A stretch of DNA of 64,000 nt from Patella vulgata (taxonomy: Eukaryota > Mollusca > Gastropoda > Patellidae): positions 47,603,501 through 47,667,500 of the forward strand of contig NC_065886.2 of assembly GCF_932274485.2 (NCBI RefSeq), in the 5' to 3' direction. The notes under the pieces were generated by a model, which did no database searches, was not told the origin of the DNA, and saw only the letters and a program-made list of their open reading frames with translations. Both the position numbers and the translations under genes were made by a program. Below, one piece after another: positions 53,855 to 64,000 of the stretch (its first letter is position 1; each line of letters opens with the position of its first letter).

Positions 53855-56800
53855 TTAACAGTTTTTACGTATTTTAGAAACAGGTTCCGAAGCATTTTGG
53901 TTCTGTTATGCAAGATCATTTTCGACGTTCCAAAGTAAAAGTTCGGTGCTAATAAAAGACTACCTAAAGATAAATTTTAAATGTTCCAATTATTAATTAG
54001 AACAGGTTTCGCTTTAGTTTTTATATTTTACGCTGACATTTATTACTTTAAATCTTCCTAGTGCTAAAACGGAAAAGGTGACCTTTTGACCTCTGGGGTC
54101 ACAAAGAACAAAGGTGAATTTGGCAAGTTTACATTTTTATTGAAAGTGTGATTACTTTCGATCATTTTCAGCTTCTTTTCATAATACAAGAATGACTGGG
54201 CATTCACTTTCAGTGCAAATGAACTCATTTGACCTTTGACCCCGAATACCTCGAAAAAGCCCCAACGGCGGACTGATTACCACTTGGTATCGCATTCTAC
54301 GCAAAATTTTACTCTAGAAAAGTTTGGTCTGGTTTAGTGCCCATTTGATGGACCCCCCCCCCCCACCACACACACACACAGCCTCCAGACTACTATGGAC
54401 ACTAAATTTTAATTATGGTCACAAATGAGTGCTAATTAATTAGCTCTTAAGTAGCATTAGTACAGCATTTCATGTTCTTAAGCAGTCATTTTGTGCAGTG
54501 AAATGGTGTTAGAAAGAAAAATAATCACAGACAAGACAATTTAATCAAATCCAACGTTGTATCCTCTTAAGTCATGCATTCTGTTTCTTAGTGTTAAGTA
54601 TGAAACCTTTGCAAGAAAATTTTCGATGGACATTGAATTTTAAATCCTATTAAATATGGGAGGGTTAGGGGGAGCACTGCCTGGTATATGCACAGGTTAC
54701 AAAACTGAAGACTTGGCTTTCCAAAATGATCTAGTGGTTGTAGACCTCAAACTTTTTGGACTCAATATTTTGATTAAATCTCACTGGGCTCCCGGGCTAA
54801 CTGTTTACATTTCGTTCATTCTATGGTTACTTTGATAGTTGGAAGTCAAATAGCAGCCAATTTTATAACAATGATTTCACACCATCTATATCTGTTTTCA
54901 TCTGTTTGACACTAGTTTATAGCATTATGAAGTATCTATATCTAAATAAATAAAACATGTATCCCCCAAGTCATCTGACGTAATTCTACCGTAACATCAC
55001 ATGCTGGCAGCTGGAATGGAAATGCACACAGCTTGTTGTCTTGTGTATTTAATCATTTAAAAAGTCCAAAACAATTTTCAGAAATAAAGGCTATGAATAA
55101 TATACTATAAAATTTGACCAAATCAAATAATTAGGTCGGGATAATATTTCATATATAATGTTATTTTTAACATAAATGTAAGAAAGGGATTCCAGGGAGG
55201 CATTACATGTTAGCCGCACGAGGTAATGTAATATAGTGTCATACACAGGTGTGAAGTCGTGTTTTGATAATCAATTTATTACGGATATTTTAGAATTTTA
55301 ATATGGATTATAGAATTGCTGAGCCAAAGCAGATTTGTGGACATGCAAGAAGTTTTAGGCCTTCTGATTTTGAAGAAATAATACAGAATCATATTACGAT
55401 ATTGATATGGACCAATGTAGTTTTAAAGCCCTAAACAATTTAAAGATGTGTTCCCAGAAAAGTATTTATTGGGTTGTTATTTCCAATAAAAGTATAGCAA
55501 TTTTGGTATATATGGAAAGTAGAGATATCCAATCTTACTAGAAAAATACTGGATTCCCCGAAAAACACTCATGGAGCGTATACAGGACAAAAATGTAAGG
55601 GTTCCCCTAATCGACAGCCCGACGATTAGGAATTTCTGCATGCATGATGTCAAAGGTCACACGCGAACATTGAGCGCTTGATGTACAAGTTAGACGTACA
55701 ACACTTTCTGAGATAAAAATGACGGAAAAAGACGCGGGTAGTGGATAATCCGAGAATTTTATTAGGATTCAATATTTATGATAAATAGTAAGCGATTAAA
55801 GACAACATCGTCTTATGTATGCAATGAATTCTCCTCTGACTTCCAAGAGAAGTAAGTCACATGACAGAAACATAACCTGGTTTGATCGAATTTTTATAGC
55901 AGGGCATTCCTTCGCAATTACAATGTTTGAGAAGGATTTGAAGCAAAATTATGACAAATTAATTAGTTTGAATATGTTTTTAGTCCATATATACCATTAA
56001 ATCACCCAGTTTGTACGTGGGAATGTTTCTTTAAGGGTGTTTGTGGTGACCTAATTCTAGACTCAGTTTACCCCCCAAAAAATGTCCGACATGCAAAATT
56101 TTGAAATTGCATCCCTGGTGTAAACACATTATCTATTGAACCAGTTCCGCCTAACAGCCCATTGATTTTCTCTAATGATGATATGTCTGAATAGACATTA
56201 TAAATGAAAACATTAAAACATTGTACTTATAGTTTATTTATTATTCATAATCTTTATCAATCAAAGTTTCCCAGTTTAAAAAAAAATGTCTTAGTGACAA
56301 AATTGCCTTAGTGAAGAAGGAATTACTGTGGCATATTTTTTGAAAAAAATGCCTACGTTCCAATTTCACAAATTTTGACCCCTGCAAATAGCTCATTGCT
56401 GGATAATGTTAATCATCAAACCCCGTCCAGACATTCACGTAATGAACATCTACAATTTACCTCAGTTAAAAGCAGAGTAATCCCATCAAGCCGTCTGTAC
56501 TAATTGGTTTGTGTTGCCTGTTTTTATTTATTGTAAATTCCATACTGAAATATAGGCCCATATAAAGGTCTTAAAAACTATGGATGATTCCTATCATATA
56601 TAAGAACTTGATGGAGAAAAAATTTATACTCACGGTTGGCAATTTACAGATTTAAGATGATAAAACAGTTCAGCTTCATGTGTTTGCAGTAAAGTCTCAA
56701 ATAACTGACTTAATGATAGAATTCCCTGTAAAAATACATTAATTCAGAATTGCAATGAAGTGATGATTGATTCCCTGATGCCCTATCGTTTCAAGCATTA

Positions 56801-56925
56801 CAGTAGGCCTAATCAATTCCAAAACATTAAAGCAGACTAAATATCTGCACTTGACGCGTGTCAACCAATCTACTTGAATTTACCCTACGGATTTGTGTAT
56901 TTTAATAAACGGTAAACAAGCAGTT
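53855..56925. other. Longest stretch with nothing recognised
   Basis: About 3 kb of AT-rich DNA with a C run and CA microsatellite near 54350-54380. No repeat family, splice-flanked exon or convincing ORF found by eye. Confidence 0.4.
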
Positions 56926-59388
56926 GCCATGCAAAATATGCACACATTTTGCAAGAGATGACAGAGAACAAGCCAAAAAAGCGATTTTCTTGCAATAAGG
57001 GTCAATAATCCAGGATGTTACGGTCATGCATCAAAATCAAAAAAAGATCTTTAGGATATAAACATATCCTTTACTTTTCATCAAATCTGAATTTAAACTC
57101 AACTGGCATTAGGGTATAACGGTGATATATTTGAACGTTTTTTAAAATCCGATGAAAAATTCATCAAAATCTGACAAAAATTGTGACCTCTAAAGGGTCC
57201 ACAAACTTCGCATTACTTTTCTTTCCTTATTTGCGTTCAAGGAGCAAGCAGTCATTTTGTCAGACTTTTTCTTTCCGATATTCATGAAATTTGAATTCAA
57301 CCAGCACTAGGGTGTAATGGTGACATATTTGAACAGTTTTTAAAATTAAATAAAAAAAATTCAATAATCCAGGATGTTACCGTCATGCGTCGATATGAAA
57401 AGAAACATATCTTTTAAGTTTCATAAAAATCGAAAATTTGAACTCAACTGGCATTAGGGTGTAACAGTGATTTGCATGGTTAATAAAATCAGATAACCAG
57501 CAGCTGCCAGGCAGGATACGCCCACATTTTTGAGAGATGGATAGAAAACAAGCTAAAACGAAAGTGATTTTTCCTACAATCAAGGGCCATAATTCAGGAA
57601 ATGACAATTCGATATGCGCAAATATCGAAAGGAACCAAGATCTTTGAGTTATAAACTTACATTTCAAGTTTCAACAAAATCTGATAAAAATTGTGACCTC
57701 TATAGGGTCCACAACCTTGATATACCATTTTTTACGCAATTTGAGAACGAGGGGCGGCCATTTTGTCTGTCAGTTTTGGGCCGATTTTCACGAAATTCGA
57801 ACTCAGTCATCCTTAGGGTGTAACAGTCATAATAAAAATTATGACCTCTAAATAAGGGTCCACAAGCTAAAAACGCAATTTTTCGTACAATCAGGGGCCA
57901 TAATTCAGTAAGTTACGGTCCGATATGCACGAATATCGAAAGGAACCAAGATCTTTGGGTTATAAACTTATATTTCAAGTTTCAACAAAATCAGATAAAA
58001 ATTGTGACCTCTATAGGGTCCACAACCTTGATATACCATATTTTTACGCTACTTGAGAACGAAGGGCTGCCATTTTATCTGTCAGTTCTATGCCGATTTT
58101 CACGAAATTCGAACTCAGTCGTCCTTAGGGTGTAACGGTGATATATTAACACGGTTTTTTAAATCGGATAAAAATTATGACCTCTATAGGGTCCACAAGC
58201 CAAAAAACGCATTTTTGAGTACTATCAGGGGCCTAATTCAGGAAGTTACAGTCCGATATGCGCAAATATCGGCAGGAACCGAGATCCTTGGGTTATAAAC
58301 TTACATTTTAAGTTTCAACAAAATCGAATAAAAATTGTGACCTCTACAGTGTTCACAAGCCAAAAACGTGATTTTTCGTACAATCAGGGGCCATAATCCA
58401 TGAAGTTACGGTCCGATACATGCCAATATCGAAAGGAACCGAGATCTTAGGGTGATAAACCTATATTTCAAGTTTCATTGAAATCGGATAAAAATTGTGA
58501 CCTGTAGACTGTTCACAAACAATTGTGGACAGACAGACGGACAGACGGACGGGGGCGACGACAATATACGTCCACATGAAAATGTGGGCATATAAAAATT
58601 TATTAAAATCTGACAAAAATTGTTACCTCTTGAGGGTCCACAACCTTCGTATTACATAATTTTACACTATTTACGGGAGCAGCCATTTTGTCAGACAGTT
58701 TTTTTCCGATTTTCATGAAATTTGAACTCTACCGTCATTAGGGTGTAACAGTGATATATTTGAACAGTTTTTAAAATAAGATAAAAAAAAAAATCATCAA
58801 AATCTGACAAAAACTAGAGGGTTCACAATCTTCATATTACATACGTTTACTCTATTTGTGTTGAAGGAGCAGCCATTTTGTCAGAGAGTTTCGGTCTGAT
58901 TTTGAGAAATTCGAACTCAACCATATCAGGGTTTAACAGTGATATGTTTACTCGATTTTTAAAATCGGATAAAAATTGTGACCTCTAAAAGGTCCAGAAG
59001 CTAAAATCGTGATTTTTTCATACAATAAGGGTCAACAATCCAGGAAGTTACAATCCGATATGTATGAATATCTACATTAACCAAGATCTTTGGGTTATAA
59101 ACATACATTTCAAGTTTCATCAGAAGCGATTAAAAATTGTGACCTCTAGAGTGTCTAAAGCTAAAATTGTGATTTTTTGTATAATCAGGGGCCATAATCC
59201 ATGAAGTTATGGTCTGACACATGCCAATATCGAAAGGAACCAAGATCTTTGGGGAGATAAACATATATTTCAAGTTTTGTCAAAATTGGATGAAAATTGG
59301 TACCTGTAGAAAAAATTGTGGACGGATGTTCTGACGGACAAATGCCACGATAATATACATCCACATGAAAATGTGGGAGTATAAAAAC
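56926..59388 (+). mobile_element. Satellite-cored TIR element, outer copy of a nest
   Basis: Outer left end GCAGTTGCCATGCA then ATATGCACACATTTT (56936-56950). Outer right end GAAAATGTGGGAGTAT (59367-59382) followed by AAAA. The core is interrupted by a second complete element (57497-58598): outer sequence stops at 'aataaaatcagata' and resumes with 'tttattaaaatctgac'. Confidence 0.8.
57497..58598 (+). mobile_element. Satellite-cored TIR element, inner copy of a nest
   Basis: GCAGCTGCCAGGCAGG, ATACGCCCACATTTT (57516-57530), about three core units, hairpin GTTCACAA/TTGTGGAC (~58510-58528), a GACAGACGGACGG run, and right end GAAAATGTGGGCATAT (58578-58593). Less diverged than the outer copy. Confidence 0.85.
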
Positions 59389-59395
59389 GTAATAT

Positions 59396-59630
59396 ACACA
59401 AATAGGGTAAGCGATGTGATCAAAACTTCTCGAAGAGTACACAGTTTATGAGAATTAACAAAGAAAAAAAATGGCAAATTGTACTGTTTAATATCAGGAC
59501 ATTTTCAAATCAAACAACCAAACTATAGTCACCTTGGCACCAACAATTTTCAAATATGAACTTATGTGAATGGCTTGTGCATTCTTTAATATGTATTTAT
59601 AATTGTTCCTTTTGATCATGGACCATATGT
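59396..59630. repeat. ~210-bp dispersed repeat, copy 2
   Basis: Direct copy of 38222-38432, starting right after the element terminus at 59388. Confidence 0.6.
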
Positions 59631-59639
59631 AATAGACTT

Positions 59640-60600
59640 TTATCAGAAATCTTGTCTTCGGCTATTGGTAGGACTTCCAACAACAGTAAAGTAAAACGAA
59701 TATTGATATAAACTTTTTACATATTACAGGTAAAGTTCCATATTCATATTTCATTATAAACACTTCTAATGTGGCGTATTCATTGACAAACGAAACATAC
59801 ATAGAAGAAACACCAAACATTCATAATAACTACAGTCGTATAAATGCCATACATAGACTTTTAGACGATACAATGGTTCTTATTCGTTGTTTAGCAACAT
59901 TTGTTCCTTTTTAGAAACTGAATAAAATTGCAGCAACACTTCTCATCCCCTGTCTTCGTGTAGTTTTGATGCCACGGGTTCCACTAGGTCCATGCTTCCT
60001 ACACATTAGATATCGTCAGTGTCATTCCAAAACCTCGTAAGTTGGCATTTTTTCGAAAATCACTTTTTTGCATAACTTAATCTATTAACATAAAATACAT
60101 GAAATATAAAAAAATCCGAGTTCTGCGATAAATAGTTTTCATTTTATTAGCGTGTGACCAAACCTCGTATCACGATTGACCTGATTTTGTTCTTTTCTAA
60201 ATGCTCGTATCTCGGCAACGTGTTATCGATGACATTGTCAAATTCCTTAAAGCAGTATATATGATAAAATTTGAAGGAAAAATGTTGTAATAAGATGTGT
60301 CATGGTAGGCATAATTATTAGGAGTAAATAATATCATTACCTGCATTGTTTTTTATGTGGAGATTATCTATTTTAAGTAACAAAATAAGGTAAAGGCGAT
60401 ACCAAGTCATTACTGCCGGGCTACGTCAAATAATTCCATGTTTGTCAGTTTTAAGCTTCTATATAAAAAATACAAAAGCTACTGCAATAATAACGGCCCA
60501 CAATAATCTCTTGGTCAAAATCTACACATTCTGGCATGAATCATTTTTGCAGTTTTCAAGCAAAACAATCTCGCGGAACCAGTCTAAAATTCTCATATTG
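59640..60600. other. Intergenic, no gene seen
   Basis: Shares short segments with 51600-51900. No gene recognised. Confidence 0.4.
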
Positions 60601-60604
60601 TTGT

Positions 60605-60961
60605 CAATACCCCTAATGTACGTTACCCCACTGAGTATCTTGACCTATCTGTGGGCAATATCTCACAAGTAAGTTAACCTACTGAACATCTAGACCTACC
60701 TGTAGGCAATACCCTACGCGTAAGTTACCATGTTGATTATCTTGACCTACCTGTGGGTAATAACCCCACTCTAGTAACTTACCCAACTGAGCGTTTAGAC
60801 CTACTTGTGGGCAATAACCCTCAAGAAACGTACCTGACTGGGCATCTAGACATAACTGCGGCTAATACTCATCAAGTAACTTACCCAAGTGGGCATATAG
60901 GTAATATCTCTCAGGTAACTTACCCGTCTGAACATACTTACCTACAGGTAGGCAATACCTT
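60605..60961. repeat. 51-bp minisatellite, left block
   Basis: Seven diverged units like CCCACTGAGCATCTAGACC..TGTGGGCAATACCC..CAAGTAACTTA. A 51-bp unit equals 17 codons, so one frame stays open with a TYPTEHLDLPVGNTPQV periodicity. No start context or flanking exon supports a real protein. Confidence 0.9.
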
Positions 60962-62240
60962 CAGTGTCGCCCCCCCCCCTCCATAAATCTGGTCTGCCCT
61001 CTGTTTGCCCCCCGAATAATTTTAGAAAATAAAAAAAAAAGTATTTGTGATACGTTTCGGTAATCAATACCATCTACAGTGATTAAATCCCATATACCCA
61101 CTCAGTCATAGACTTGCATGTTGTAGAGCCCGCTGAGTGATTTCTTACCAAGTCCATCCTGCTGTAAACATACTATAAACAATGTGAATCACTTGAGAAA
61201 TGCTTTTTACAATCCCCAAAGTTTTTGGGTATAGGTTCAACGTACGCGGCAAGAATATGCATTCACTTGATACTCACTCCGTTTGTTTGACACCTCCCTC
61301 TCTGTTCGGATAAGCTGGTGATTTGGCGACGAACAGTATCTGGTCAACTCTATTTATCTCAACGATCAGTATCTGAAATACTGCCAGGCTGCATTTCAGG
61401 CAGTCTAATACACAAAATATTGTGGAGAAAATATTCATTCACCTTGATTCACTCACTCCGCCTGTTTGACATTTTCCTCTCTGGTCGAATAAACTAGTGA
61501 TTTGGCGACAGGCAGTATCTGGTAATCTCTATTTATCTCGACGATCAGTGCCTGAAAAACTGCATTTCGGCAGTCTACTTTCGAAATTTTCGGGGGGTTA
61601 TTTGAGGTCCGCAAGTCCATTCATTTGACACTTTCCTCTCTGGGGATAGACTAGTGATTGGACAACAGGCGGTATCAGATCAGCTCTATTTATCTCGATG
61701 ATCGGTGCCAGAATACTGTCAGACAGCATTTCCAACAGTTTATTTTTTCAAAATTTTCTTGGGGAGGTCCCCAATACCCCCCACAAGGACTTGCTACTTT
61801 GACGCTCCCAAGGGGACTTTGTTATGGTTCGCAAGTCCGTTCGTTTGACACTTTGTTCTTTGCTCACATAAACTAGTGATGAGGTGACGGACAGATCTAT
61901 TTATCTCGACGATCGGTGCTTGACTGAATACACAGACGGCATTTCCGGCAGTCTATATTTCAACATTTTCTGGGGGAGATCAGCCATACTCTCTGTAAGG
62001 ACTCCCTACTTTGCGCTCATGAGTGAGCTTCGTGGATGTTTGCAAGTCCGTTTGTTTGAAACTTTATCTCCACGATCAGTGCCTGAAATACTGCCAGGCT
62101 GCATTTCCGGCAGCCTGTTTTTCAAAAATTTCTGGTGGAGGCCCCACTACCACTAGTCGAAGCTCATGCCTTTGCCCCCTTAACCTTGGACTTTGCCCTA
62201 GCTTTGCCCCTCCAACCACCGGCGGCTGGCGCCGCCACTG
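60962..62240. mobile_element. hAT-like non-autonomous element inside the minisatellite
   Basis: 1279 bp, starting CAGTGTCG and ending CGCCACTG (TIR CAGTGKCG), with a perfect 8-bp target duplication AATACCTT on both sides (60954-60961, 62241-62248). Joining the flanks restores one minisatellite unit. The interior holds five diverged units of ~175-200 bp (anchors 'ctatttatctc.acgatc' near 61350, 61529, 61686, 61889, 62064). No transposase. Confidence 0.9.
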
Positions 62241-62625
62241 AATACCTTTCCAGTAAATTACCCCACTGAGCATCTGGGCTTACATGTGGGCAATACCCAT
62301 CAAGTAACTTACCATACTGAGCATCTAGACCTACCTGTGGGCAATACCCACCAATAGTGTACCCTACTGAGCATCTAGACCTACCTGTGGGCAATACGCC
62401 TCAAGTAACTTACTCTACTGAGCATCTAGACCTACCCGTGGGCAATATGCCCCAGGCAGCTTACCCTACTGAGCGTCTAGACCTACCTATAGGTCATATC
62501 CCTCAAGTAACTTACCCCGCTGAACATACAATGTATATAACTAGCTGTAAGCAATATCCCCCAATTAACTTACCCTCCTGAACACCTAGACCTACCTTCA
62601 ATATCCCTCAAGGTATTAAGCTTCT
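62241..62625. repeat. 51-bp minisatellite, right block
   Basis: Continuation of the array at 60605-60961, with about seven units that are more regular than those on the left. Confidence 0.9.
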
Positions 62626-63375
62626 AGATCTACATTGCATCTACACCTACCTGTTGTCGAAATTCGCACGTAACTTGCCGTTCCTAGCTACCTACTCTCG
62701 ATATCCGAAAGGGGAATGGCATAGTACAATACTTATGATTTCCCTTCATTTTTATGCCCAATTTATCTCTAGCAACGCGAATACATAAGCTCGTAAATCA
62801 TACAGTTCTAATACAAAAACATTCAGAAACCTTGTATGTCGTAAGAAAAAAACAGATTTGGGGGTGAAAACCTCGTAAGTCCGAAATGAACAAACGTCAG
62901 CTTATATTTTACAGAACATCTAATAGGGGTTATTTCCAAATGTACAAAAAGAAAATGTCACGCAAATCCACCAAGTATCTGATAAGTTATTTGTTCCTCC
63001 TGTAAAATTTTGTTGGGCGGACTTACGAGGTTTTAGAATGACACCGACGATATTCTAATTCAGTCATGGATAGGTTTAGATCCATTTTAGACAACATCGA
63101 AGTACTCAAAGCGACAGAAGATGACTTCTTTAATAAATATTACTATTAGTAGGAATTCTGGTTCCCAAGTCAAATATGACGTCATACGGTGATTTTGTCT
63201 AATATAATGCAATTTGATTCACTATTGCATCACTATAGAACTGGTCCTATCCATACAACATGCTGACCCTTCGACCATTTGTGTGATGAGTTGGTTGGAT
63301 GATGTCATCATTCCTATGATGTCAGAAATTGCTATGATGTTATAACTGACTTCCAGATATTTTGTCTTTAATTCT
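62626..63375. other. Intergenic, no gene seen
   Basis: Short palindromic 'aacctcgtaagt' phrases occur here and near 60025 ('cctcgtaagttggc'). Nothing else recognised. Confidence 0.4.
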
Positions 63376-63381
63376 TCATAC

Positions 63382-63412
63382 CTGAAGAAGTTAGTATTTG
63401 TACTGACGAAAC
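63382..63412 (+). ncRNA. Hammerhead-like motif, Penelope terminal type
   Basis: CTGAAGA, one extra A, a 7-bp stem GTTAGTA/TACTGAC (one U-G pair) with a TTTG loop, then GAAAC. Same layout as 23882-23908. No Penelope coding region adjacent, so it would be a solitary terminal remnant. Confidence 0.4.
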
Positions 63413-64000
63413 GTTGGATAAAATAATGTTTGTGTTACCTGTTACTATTTATTGAAAGTTTCTCACATGAAAATATGGGTGTATAATAACATGGTATCCT
63501 TATCAAATATTTGTTAAACTGGTAGTACAGTTTAAGCTACAATATTCCCAATCCATGGTAAAAAATTTTGAAAATTTAATAAGGTACAGACTGGGAAACA
63601 TCAGAATAAGGTCTCAAAATACAAGTTTTTAACCTACCTGAGGGTCTGTTGAAAGGACATGGAGACGGAAAAAATAACATGTATACAGCTCTCGAAAAAC
63701 ATAATATAACTTTATTGGTTCTTTATATAGATAACACAATGGTGATACTGTAAGAGAATTAAAACAAAACTTTACAGAGTACATTACATAATTAATGAAA
63801 AGACTTTAACTATAAGTTAAGAATATACAATCAGTTCTAAAAGGATAATATTGGTGTCAGTCATTATCACATATGTGATAGAACTGGTTAGACATGTTTC
63901 AAATATTTAACACAGAGATCATTGCTACGATAGATGTGTTATGAAGATTTCAAGAAAGGGAAGCGACGAACGCAAAAGAAAAATAGGAGTTATCCTTCTA
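63413..64000. other. Intergenic, no gene seen
   Basis: Starts with 'cacatgaaaatatgggtgtataataa' (63466-63490), a decayed version of the GAAAATGTGGGCGTATAAAA terminus. The rest is unannotated AT-rich DNA. Confidence 0.4.

Noticed and set aside
55815-56000. 61-residue ATG frame in the empty 54-57 kb stretch
   Set aside because: Short, no domain, no splice or poly(A) context.

Overview
This is AT-rich, repeat-dominated eukaryotic DNA, most likely from a lophotrochozoan and probably a mollusc. The grounds are the repeat types (tRNA-derived SINEs with a 'ttaaacccc' tail, satellite-cored elements with GTCY-type microsatellites like those known from bivalves, Tc1, Penelope-like and LINE copies) and one invertebrate FAM181-type gene. 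There are no operons, no bacterial or organellar genes, no CRISPR array and no true tRNA or rRNA gene.

Host genes are few. The clear one is a single-exon gene at 5156-5977 (+) for a FAM181-like protein. It has a conserved N-terminal block and a YAP-like loop that should bind TEAD transcription factors. It has its own TATA box and a poly(A) signal. A 116-bp exon of a TBC-domain (Rab-GAP) gene lies at 45193-45308 (-), with good splice sites. A possible terminal exon of an unrecognised gene is at 43729-44124 (-), followed by a poly(A) signal. A YY1-type 'AAGATGGCGGC' start at 42091-42103 (-) may mark another promoter.

Layout. 0-9.8 kb: an intact Tc1-type transposon (161-1686), a hAT-like MITE, a satellite element split by a Kolobok-like MITE, the FAM181-like gene, a 297-bp foldback element and SINE pieces. 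9.8-17 kb: a LINE whose RT part (10.03-11.73 kb) and C-terminal part (16.41-16.98 kb) are separated by about 4.7 kb of nested insertions (two Tc1 copies, a CATAGGCGTACG-ended element, an AT-rich array and a satellite-cored element). 17-24 kb: a LINE tail, a decayed Tc1, and two Penelope-like fragments in opposite orientation with a 169-bp MITE. 24-34 kb: satellites of about 150 and 146 bp, holding a Tc1 copy with its TIRs and TSD and two SINE insertions. 34-60 kb: many copies of an element with ATACGCCCACATTTT termini and a core repeat of about 330 bp, between stretches of unannotated AT-rich DNA. 60-64 kb: a 51-bp minisatellite split by a hAT-like element with a perfect 8-bp target duplication.

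The most interesting feature is how these satellite-cored elements are built. The same ends (TIR, hairpin, GTCY microsatellite) occur with at least three unrelated internal satellites, and one satellite occurs with two different ends. This fits non-autonomous Helentron-type (HINE/'pearl'-like) elements that exchange modules. No autonomous Rep/helicase or endonuclease gene for them was seen. I found no clearly new multi-gene system.
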